A stretch of DNA of 64,000 bases from an uncultured Alphaproteobacteria bacterium (lineage in GTDB: Bacteria > Pseudomonadota > Alphaproteobacteria > Geminicoccales > Geminicoccaceae), in the NCBI GenBank assembly GCA_937926445.1, contig CALBAK010000069.1:1-64000 (forward strand). Direction: 5' to 3'. The notes below the pieces were generated by a model. The model made no database searches. It worked only from the letters and a program-made list of their open reading frames with translations, and was not told the origin of the DNA. This document shows, piece after piece, positions 28,412 through 35,579 of this stretch (position 1 is its first letter; every line of letters begins with the position of its first letter). Position numbers and translations under genes: made by a program.

Positions 28412-29830
28412 TCAGCCGGCGGCGAGCGGCGGCCGGTGCCGTGCCCACGGGCGCGCGCGCTCGAAGGCACGCGCCGCCTGCAGCACCTCGAGATCGCGAT
28501 GGCGCCCGGCCACGATCTGCAGCCCCACCGGCAGGCCTTCGGCCGTGAAGCCGCAGGGGCAGGTCGCGGCCGGCACCCAGGTGAGGTTGAAGGGGTAGGA
28601 GAAACCGGCCCAGCGGTGCCACTCCCAAGGGTGCTGTTCCCAATGCTCGGGGATCAGCCGGCCGGCCGGGAAGGCGGCGATCGAAAGGGTGGGGGTGAGC
28701 AGGAGATCGTAGCGCTCGAAGAGCGCCCGGACCCGGTCGTAGAGCTCGGCCCGCTGTTGCCGCGCGCGCACCCAGTCGGCCGCCGTGTAGCGCAGGCCGT
28801 CTCGGGTCAGCGCCACCAGCCCCGGGTCCATCCGATCGGCCCAGCGGTCCAAGAGCGGGCCGATGTTGCCGGCGTAAGTCGCGCTGTAGAAGCAGCGCTC
28901 CATGGGCCAGGGATCGGGCCAAGGCGACCCTTCGAGCGCCTCGACCGTCGCGCCCAGCTCTTCGAAGACGAGGGCGGCCCGCTCGCAAATCGTGCGGATC
29001 TCGGGATCGATCCGAAGACAACCGAGATCGGCGCTCCAGGCGATCCGCTTGCCCTTCATGTCCGCCTCGAGGCGGGAGAGATAGGGCTCGGGTGCGGCCT
29101 CGAGGCTCGTCGGGTCGCGATCGTCGGGCCCCGCCATCACCTCCATCATGAGGGCGGCGTCGGCCACTGTCCGCGTGATCGGGCCGATGTGCGAGATCAG
29201 GTCGTTGTTCGGCACCGGCCAGTAGGGCACCCGGCCGAAGCTGGGCTTGAAGCCGAACACCCCGCAGAAGGCGGCCGGCATGCGGATCGAGCCCGCGCCG
29301 TCCGAGCCCTGGTGCAGCCAGCCGATGCCGGCGGCCGCGCAGATCGCGGCCCCGGTCGAGGAGCCGCCGGCATTGTAGCCGTGCTTCCAGGGATTGTGGG
29401 AAATCCCCGTCAAGGGGCTGTCGCCGCAGCCCTTCCACCCCAGCTCGGGCACCGTGGTCTTGCCGAGGAACACGGCACCCGCCGCCCGCAGCCGCTCGAC
29501 CACGGGCGCGTCCACGTCCGGCACCCGGTCGGCGAAGATCCAGGAACCGCCCTTGGTCGGGATCCCCTTGGTGAAGAGGAGATCCTTCAAGGTCACGGGC
29601 AGGCCGTGCAGCGGCCGGACGGGTCCGCCGCGGGCGAGCTCGGCCTCGAGCGACTTCGCCTGTGCACGGGCCTGATCGAAGGTGGTGGTGACGAAGGCGT
29701 TGAGCGTCGGCTCGAGGGCCTCCGCCCGGGCGATCGCCAGCTCGACCAGCTCGACCGGGGAGAGTTCGCGCCGGCGCACCAGCGCCAGCACGTCGACGGC
29801 CGGAAGCCAACAGAGATCGGTGGCGGCCAT
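28412..29830 (-). CDS. Amidase-signature family amidohydrolase
   Basis: 472-residue Ser-cisSer-Lys hydrolase that cleaves carboxamides. The catalytic triad is visible: Lys82 in LPVTLKDLLFTKG, cis-Ser157 in NAGGSSTGAA and nucleophile Ser181 in GSDGAGSIRMPA. Then GVFGFKPSFGRVP, and C-terminal FSYPFNLTWVPAATCPCGF with GLPVGLQIVAG complete the family pattern. The length is typical of free amidases; there is no GatB/GatC neighbour, so it is not an obvious GatA. ATG at 29828-29830. It is a lone gene facing a gene-free region upstream. Substrate unknown. Confidence 0.92.
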   Translation of the reverse strand: MAATDLCWLPAVDVLALVRRRELSPVELVELAIARAEALEPTLNAFVTTTFDQARAQAKSLEAELARGGPVRPLHGLPVTLKDLLFTKGIPTKGGSWIFADRVPDVDAPVVERLRAAGAVFLGKTTVPELGWKGCGDSPLTGISHNPWKHGYNAGGSSTGAAICAAAGIGWLHQGSDGAGSIRMPAAFCGVFGFKPSFGRVPYWPVPNNDLISHIGPITRTVADAALMMEVMAGPDDRDPTSLEAAPEPYLSRLEADMKGKRIAWSADLGCLRIDPEIRTICERAALVFEELGATVEALEGSPWPDPWPMERCFYSATYAGNIGPLLDRWADRMDPGLVALTRDGLRYTAADWVRARQQRAELYDRVRALFERYDLLLTPTLSIAAFPAGRLIPEHWEQHPWEWHRWAGFSYPFNLTWVPAATCPCGFTAEGLPVGLQIVAGRHRDLEVLQAARAFERARPWARHRPPLAAG

Positions 29831-30589
29831 CGCCCGGACTCCTGCGGTTGCAGTGCCCCGACCCTAGCCCCGTCGGTCGCGGCTCGGCAGCCCGTTGCCG
29901 TGGCAGCGGCTATGCGTCGAAGGCGGGAAGGCGGGCGCCCGGAAGGTCCGCCGACGCCGGGTCGGCCGCTCCGGACAGCCTCGACCGGCGCGGCCGCGAG
30001 CGAACCGGAACGACCCGGTGGCGCGGATGCGGCAGCGAGCCGACGGGCGCGCGGCGCTCCTCCTCGCGGCCCCCGTCCCGGTGCGGTCGACGGTGCGTCG
30101 CGCCGAGCGATCGCGCCGCGGGTGCGGCGCTGCGCCCGTCGGGACGCGATGGCCGCCGCCGCAAGCCGGGCTCGCACCGATCCGGAGCCGACCCCGTTGC
30201 GGGGCGCGAGTTCCGCGCCGCCGACGGCCGACGTCCTCGGCCGGCACACGGCGACCGACCCGAGCCGAGCAGCGGTGTCGCGGCGGGAACGTCGGCCTTG
30301 GCGCGATCGCGCCATCGCCGGGGAAGCGGTCGGCGGCTCGAGGCCTTTCCCCCGCTCCCGCCTCTTCGCGCCTCGCAGCTCAGGGGTGGCGGCGCTCGCC
30401 GATCGGCACGAAGTGGCCGACGAGGCACCGCCCTGTTCGGCCGGGATCCGATCCGGGGATCGTCCCACCCCGTCGTAGCGAGCCGCCGCGCACGGCCCGG
30501 AGCTTCGCTTTCGCCGCGTCGGTCGCTCTGACCGACCCGTCCCACCGCCGCGACCTCGAGCGCCGTGGCGCCGGTTCCGAGCCAACGTC
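29831..30589. other. Gene-free interval (759 bp)
   Basis: No protein-like frame on either strand; the open frames are arginine/proline/alanine-rich low-complexity translations without ribosome-binding sites. I see no tRNA, hairpin-plus-T terminator or AT-rich promoter island. It separates the amidase start from the 3' end of the enolase-superfamily gene. Confidence 0.55.
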
Positions 30590-31711
30590 TCAGATGCTGC
30601 GGACGAGATATTTCTCGATCAGCACCGGATCGGGCTCGACCCCGAGACCCGGCGTGTCGGGGACGCGGAAGCAGCCGTCCTCGAGCCGGAACGGGTTTCT
30701 CGCGAGTGCCCGGCTGATCTCCGAAGGCTCGACGCAATATTCGAGGATCAGGGCGTTCGGCACCGCCGCCAGGAAGTGGAGCGAGGCCGCGGTGTTGATG
30801 TCGGTCGTGAAATTGTGATTGGCGACCGGGACGCCCTTGGATGCGGCGTAGGCCGCGATCGCGAGCGCCCGGGTCATGCCGCAGCGGGTGAGGTCGATCT
30901 GGGCGAGGCCGATCCCGCCCTCGTCGATCAGGCGCTCGAAGCCCCTGAGCGTGCACTCCTCCTCGCCCGCGGCGAGGCGCTGGTGGATGCGGGCCGCGAC
31001 CCGGCGGTAGCCCTCGAGATCGTCCGGGTGGAGGGGCTCCTCGATCCAGAAGAGATCGAACGGTTCGAAGGCCCGCGCCCGCTGGATCGTGGTCGTGGCG
31101 TCCCACACCAGGCCCACGTCCAACATGAGGTCGAAGTCGGGCCCGGCCGCCTTCCGCATCGCCTCGAGCATCCGCAGATCGAAGGCGAGGTCGGAGCGGC
31201 CGAACGGTTCCCAGCCGAACTTGGCGGCGGTGAAGCCCTGGTCCTTGCACCATTTCACCCGATCGGCGGTGGCCTCGGGCGTGAAGCGGAACATGTTCGA
31301 GGCGTAGACCCGGATCTTGTCGCGGTAGCGGCCGCCCGCCAGGTCCCAGACCGGCCGGCCCAGCGCCTTGCCCTTGATGTCCCAGAGCGCGAGGTCGATG
31401 CCGGCCATGGCGTGGACGAACAGGCCGTCGCGCCCGCAATACAGCGTCGCTTCGTACATCTTTTTCCAGAGTCGGCCGATCTCGAGCGGGTTCTCGCCGA
31501 TCAGGAGCTGGCGCAGGCCGCCCGCGATGGTGTGCGAGACCGGGGCCTCGATCGCCGCCTTGACCGCCCAAGGGCAGGAATCGACCTCGCCCCAGCCGAC
31601 GATGCCGGCATCGGTGGTGACGCGCACGAGGAGCGCGTCCTGGCTCGAATCGGTCCGGGCCTGGATCTGCGGCAGCCGTAGATAGAGTGCTTCGACCTCG
31701 GTGATCTTCAC
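30590..31711 (-). CDS. Mandelate racemase/muconate lactonizing-type enolase-superfamily enzyme
   Basis: 373-residue sugar-acid or hydroxy-acid dehydratase/racemase. The capping domain starts VKITEVEALYLRLPQIQ (GTG 31709-31711, GGAGG seven bases upstream). The barrel has Lys164 in AAKFGWEPFG, metal ligands Asp198 (DVGLVWDA), Glu224 (WIEEPLHPDD) and Glu250/251 (AAGEEEC), Asp273 in QIDLTRCGM and His299 in ANHNFTTDINTAA. The Asp/His dyad marks the mandelate racemase or galactonate/tartrate dehydratase side of the superfamily. No transporter or aldolase partner lies next to it, so the substrate is open. Confidence 0.9.
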   Translation of the reverse strand: MKITEVEALYLRLPQIQARTDSSQDALLVRVTTDAGIVGWGEVDSCPWAVKAAIEAPVSHTIAGGLRQLLIGENPLEIGRLWKKMYEATLYCGRDGLFVHAMAGIDLALWDIKGKALGRPVWDLAGGRYRDKIRVYASNMFRFTPEATADRVKWCKDQGFTAAKFGWEPFGRSDLAFDLRMLEAMRKAAGPDFDLMLDVGLVWDATTTIQRARAFEPFDLFWIEEPLHPDDLEGYRRVAARIHQRLAAGEEECTLRGFERLIDEGGIGLAQIDLTRCGMTRALAIAAYAASKGVPVANHNFTTDINTAASLHFLAAVPNALILEYCVEPSEISRALARNPFRLEDGCFRVPDTPGLGVEPDPVLIEKYLVRSI

Positions 31712-31879
31712 GGTTCCGCCTCCCCTGGCCGCTCCCGAAGAAGCTCCTAGGCAGGCGGCGGGAGGCCGGCAACCGCCGGCGCCGCCGGCCCGGGCATGCG
31801 GGGTCGGGCGGGTCGTGCGGCATCCCGTGGTGCGCGTGCCACGGCGTTCGCTTCGACGGCCGCCGTTCGTGACCACTTC

Positions 31880-31909
31880 TTTACTTCTGCCTGCTGATCG
31901 ATCTAGGGT
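31880..31909 (+). promoter_or_regulatory. Possible promoter of the small membrane-protein gene
   Basis: TTTACT, 18 bases, TAGGGT within an AT-rich island (about 31868-31919) that stands out from the surrounding GC-rich sequence. A start near 31917 would give a leader consisting of the 31920-31951 hairpin plus the ribosome-binding site. The match to consensus is weak. Confidence 0.3.
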
Positions 31910-31912
31910 TCG

Positions 31913-31951
31913 AAAAAAAGGGGTCGCCCGTCTGCTTGCCCCAGCGACCCC
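31913..31951 (-). terminator. Stem plus T7 on the minus strand; leader hairpin on the plus strand
   Basis: GGGGTCGC (31920-31927) pairs perfectly with GCGACCCC (31944-31951). Read on the minus strand the stem is followed by seven T, the form of a Rho-independent terminator, yet no minus-strand gene ends here. Read on the plus strand it is a 5' leader stem just before the small membrane-protein start. Confidence 0.55.
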
Positions 31952-31961
31952 CGGAGCCTGC

Positions 31962-32123
31962 GTGCCCATGCCGTCGATCGACCAGCCGTCGTCCGCCGAG
32001 AGCCTCGCCCGTCCGAGCGAGGCGGCCCCGGAGCCCGAGGTGTTCGGCGTGCTCGGACCCGTGCTCGTGGCGACTTTCCTGCTCTGGATCGCGGTCGTGG
32101 CGGCGGTCGGCAGCTCGGTCTGA
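31962..32123 (+). CDS. Candidate small single-span membrane protein
   Basis: 53 residues from GTG 31962 (CGGAG six bases upstream), or 51 from ATG 31968. An acidic, Pro/Ser-rich N-terminus (SIDQPSSAESLARPSEAAPEP) is followed by one hydrophobic helix, GVLGPVLVATFLLWIAVVAA, and the protein stops at VGSSV. The sharp switch from polar to hydrophobic residues is unlike the arginine-rich noise frames of this region. A signal-anchor or tail-anchored topology is likely. No family recognised; small subunits of respiratory complexes are one possibility, but no such genes are nearby. Confidence 0.5.
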   Translation: MPMPSIDQPSSAESLARPSEAAPEPEVFGVLGPVLVATFLLWIAVVAAVGSSV

Positions 32124-33572
32124 GCCGCGACTTCCGCGACCGCTTCCAGCGCCCCCGGTACGGGCGGGCCGACGGCAGCAGCTCGGTCCGCGACCGGGTC
32201 GCGCCCGTGCCCGTGTGCTGCGGCCGGCGGTCGGAGGCTCGCTCCCACCTGCGCATTCCAAGATCGGGCCGGCTCGTCCCGGTACCGACGCGGCGAAAGC
32301 GGGCAGCTCACGCGCCGCCGCCTTTCGGACCCGCCCGGACGCCCGCGCCGAGTCCGCCGCCGAGAGGCTCGATCGGTCGGATCGCCTCGACCGCCGGCAG
32401 GCGTCTGCGCACCCGAAAGCGCTCCCGGTCGGCTCTCGCCGGCGGCCGGCGGAGGGTTTGCGGCCACACTCGCGAGGTCGCGTCTTCGGCCGATCTCTCG
32501 AGGTCCTCGTGCCCGTCCGGACGCGCCCACGGATGCCCGGCTGCGCCGGCCGGAGGCGTGCGACCGGCGACCCCCCGGTCGCTCGCCCTCGCACAGCTGT
32601 GCCGATGGACGAGGCGACGGCCGAGCGCGTCCAGCCTGCGGCCCGGCGCTCGATTCCTCGGACCGGCCCGCCTCCCGGACCCCGCGAGCCCGACCGGCGA
32701 TCGGAAACCGACCTCGTCTCCGGCGTCGGCGAGCCGGTCGGGTCGACCGCCGAGCAGGCTGCGCGGTTCGCTGGCTCCACGAGCGGCCTGCGGCCGAGAC
32801 CGGGGTGGACGTGGCTGCCGACGGGGCCGATGCGCTGGGTCGGGGGACCGGAACACCGACGCCGGAGCGAGCTCGTCGGACCGATCGCCGTGCCGCGCAC
32901 CGAGACGGGACGGCTCGCGGCCGCTCGCGCCGTTCGGCCGAACCCGCGCCCGGATCGGGCAGGACCGCCTCGGCTGCCGCGCGCTGCGAACGCCTCGCGC
33001 CTCGGCTCGAGTCGTCGCGTCACTCTCTCGTGCCGGGAACTCCCTGCCGTCGCCGGAGCGCCCGGCGGCGCTCCGTTCGCGCTCGGGATACGCGCGAAAA
33101 GGTGAAGATCGCGTGAACGGCACGGGTCGGGGCGGCCGTCTCGCAGCGGTCCTCCCCATTTCTGCCGCCGTTCGAGAGCGTCTCCTCGTTCCCTCTGCCT
33201 GCCGGTCGATTCTTGACGGTCGCTTTCGATCTCGAGGGGGGCCGCGCTCTGCTCGGTCGACCCGGCGCCCTGCGGCCGCCGCCGGCGACGGCTGCGCCGG
33301 GCGCGCCTGTCCGGCGTTGCGACCGGGTCACGGGAGCGGCCGAAGTCCGACCCGCTTCGGCCGGCGCGAGCGAGGGCGAGGCGCCCGCGAAAGCCGAGCT
33401 CGCAGCGACGAGAAGCGACGCAGAGTTCGGGCGCTCGCCGCGGCACCGGGAGCACGATCGGCCCGTCCTTCGCGCTCGGCCGACACCCCGTGTCCGACGT
33501 CGGCGGTTCGCTCGGGGTGTCGAGGAGCGCGAGCGGGCCGCCGACGAACGGATCGCGCCCGAGTGAAAGCAA
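32124..33572. other. Gene-free interval (1.45 kb)
   Basis: The longest non-coding stretch in the window. All frames on both strands give low-complexity Arg/Pro/Ala/Gly translations with no family motifs and no proper ribosome-binding sites. A TTGACG at 33213 has no -10 partner. I see no tRNA, insertion-sequence ends or repeats. An unannotated small RNA cannot be excluded. Confidence 0.5.
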
Positions 33573-34724
33573 TCAGGCGACCGCACCTCGCCCTTCGATC
33601 GGCCAGACCGCCTCCACGGTGTCGCCGCGGACGCACACCAGATGGTCCCACAAGTTCACCGTCGGGTCGCAATGCGGGGCGATACAGCGCACGAGCGTGC
33701 CGACGCGCAGGCGCTCGCTGCCCGGCGGCAGGTCGATTCGGCCGAACTGGTCGCCGAACATCGAGTAGATCGAGCCGGGCGGAGCGCCCGCGGCAACGAC
33801 GGGTGCGGGGCCGTCGGTGGCGAAGCTTTTCGAGCCGGCATCGGTCGTGACGAAGCCGGGGTGCCGGTTGCTCACGACCCGCGTCCAGACGAAGAGGGCG
33901 GGCCGGAAGCGCTCGGTCTCGTCGCCGGTCAGGTCGCAGGCGAGATAGTCCACGTCCATGAACGGGTAGGATCCGACCTGGAGCTCGCTGAACACGCCGA
34001 GCCGCGCGTCCGGATCGTGTGTGCCCGTGCCGGAGCCGGTGACGATCCGGCAGGGGAGGCCGGCCTCGCCGAACGCGTCGCGGATCCGGGCGAGCTGCGC
34101 GTTGACCGACCGGGTCGCGACCTCGCGCTCGCGATAATCGCGGATGTGCTGGATTCGCCCGGCATAGCCCTGGATGCCCACGAGCTCGAGGGAGGGCAGG
34201 GAAGCGACCAGCCGGCCGAGCGCCAGGGCGTCCTCGAGCGAGGGCGCGCCGAAACGGTGCGAGCCCACGTCGACGACGACGAGCACGCGAAGGCGCTTCC
34301 CGGCGCCGTCCGTGGCGGCGGCGAGCTCGTGCACATTGTCCGGATCGTCGACCACGATCAGGAGCTCGCGCAACCGCGCATGGAGCGCGAGCAGACGACC
34401 GACCTTGCTCTCGCCCGTCACCGGGGCGGTGAGGAGGAGGCCGTCGATGCCCCCGCGCGCGAGCGCCTCGGCCTCGCCGAGCTTGGCGCAGCAGAAGCCC
34501 ACGACCTCCCCCGCCTCGAGCTGGCGGCGGGCCACGGTCACGCTCTTGTGGGTCTTGGCATGCGGCCGCAGCTTCACCCCGCGCGCCCGGGCGAACGCGG
34601 CCATGGCCGCGAGATTGGCCTCGAAGGCGTCGAGATCGAGGACGAGAGCAGGGGTGTCGAGCCGGATCGCCCCACCCGGCACCCCCACGAGCTTCTCGTT
34701 CCAGGCGAGGCTCTCCGGGTTCAT
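33573..34724 (-). CDS. D-threonine aldolase / D-serine dehydratase-like PLP enzyme
   Basis: Fold-type III (alanine-racemase-like barrel) enzyme, 383 residues, acting on D-hydroxy-amino acids with PLP and a divalent metal. The Schiff-base lysine is Lys57 in RPHAKTHKS. VVVDVGSHRFGA and IVTGSGTGTHDPDARLG bind cofactor, and GYAGRIQHIRDYRER is typical. The C-terminal metal site is His351-Cys-Asp353 in APHCDPTVNLWDH; the His-x-Asp spacing favours D-threonine aldolase over D-serine dehydratase, though a cysteine is also present. ATG 34722-34724 with AGGAGG upstream. It stands alone between two long non-coding stretches. Confidence 0.88.
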   Translation of the reverse strand: MNPESLAWNEKLVGVPGGAIRLDTPALVLDLDAFEANLAAMAAFARARGVKLRPHAKTHKSVTVARRQLEAGEVVGFCCAKLGEAEALARGGIDGLLLTAPVTGESKVGRLLALHARLRELLIVVDDPDNVHELAAATDGAGKRLRVLVVVDVGSHRFGAPSLEDALALGRLVASLPSLELVGIQGYAGRIQHIRDYREREVATRSVNAQLARIRDAFGEAGLPCRIVTGSGTGTHDPDARLGVFSELQVGSYPFMDVDYLACDLTGDETERFRPALFVWTRVVSNRHPGFVTTDAGSKSFATDGPAPVVAAGAPPGSIYSMFGDQFGRIDLPPGSERLRVGTLVRCIAPHCDPTVNLWDHLVCVRGDTVEAVWPIEGRGAVA

Positions 34725-35579
34725 CTTCGTCCCTCCTGCCGCGAGCTCTTCCCTCCTGCCGCCGGCTTCCCGGCCCGGCCGAGCCATTCGAGCGCGTCCG
34801 GCCGAAGGCCACCATCCTCCGCCCGGCGATTCCAGCTCTTCGACCCTCGCATCGTGTCGTCGCGTCACGCTCGCATGCTCGGTGCTCCGTGCCGATGCCC
34901 GACTGCCCGCCGGCGTCCCGTTCGCCTACGCGGAGGATGCACCCGGAAATCTCGAGAAAGTGTTGACAATCTCGACCTCCGCGGTCTCCGCGCGATGGCG
35001 CCGTCGGGTCTCCTCCCCGCTCGTCGACGGCTCGGCGTCCGAGCCGACCGCCGAACGGCTACGGACCCGCGCTCCATGTCCGGAGCCAGCGGGCGATCCG
35101 GGGCACCGCGGCCGCCGCGGAATTCGCTGCCCCATCGGCCGGCCGAACGCGCTGGCGTGCCTCTGAAGGGTTAACGCTTTCTTCACCGCTTCCCGGCATT
35201 CTGGCCTCGCCGGACGGCTGTCGCCGGGCAGCAAAGGTTCGGCCCAGCTTCGCCGGCGGACCCGAGGTTCGGCTCGAAGGACCGAGACTTCAAGCGTTCG
35301 ATGTCCGAGATCTCCTCGGCTCGACGGCAGGGCCGGCCGTGCCTCGATCACGCTCGAGTGCGCGCGGTCTTTCGCGCAGACCGTTCCCCGGGCGGCGCGC
35401 CCCGTCGGTGGCGTCCTCTCGGCCTGTACCCCGCTCGGCGGTATCGCGTGATCGAACCCGGTCGAATCCGCGGCGGCCCGCCCGTGCGGCCCGCCGATGG
35501 CGACCCCGGCCTCGGCGACGCTCGGGATACCGGCCACCAGCGCCCCGCACTCGCCGCGATCGTGCCCGAGCCGACCGGC
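34725..35579. other. Gene-free interval (855 bp) with a repeat-bearing AT-richer patch
   Basis: No credible coding frame. At 34948-34975 the octamer AATCTCGA occurs twice in direct orientation 20 bp apart, the first being part of the palindrome TCTCGAGA; a TTGACA lies between the copies but has no -10. A GTTAAC-containing patch occurs near 35170. The repeats could be a regulator site for the minus-strand aldolase-like gene about 230 bases away. Confidence 0.45.

Noticed and set aside
28369-28433. Long-range 11-bp inverted repeat (GCCGCCGCTCG / CGAGCGGCGGC) between the unknown gene and the amidase gene as a terminator
   Set aside because: The loop is over 40 bases, one arm is inside the amidase coding sequence and no T-run follows.
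33011-33023. 13-mer GTCGTCGCGTCAC shared with 34856-34868, considered as a dispersed repeat
   Set aside because: Flanks diverge immediately on both sides. A single 13-base match between two GC-rich gaps is not convincing.
32308-33159. Long open frames on both strands in the 1.45-kb gap after the small membrane-protein gene
   Set aside because: The translations are low-complexity Arg/Pro/Ala/Gly strings with no hydrophobic core, no ribosome-binding site and no recognisable domain.
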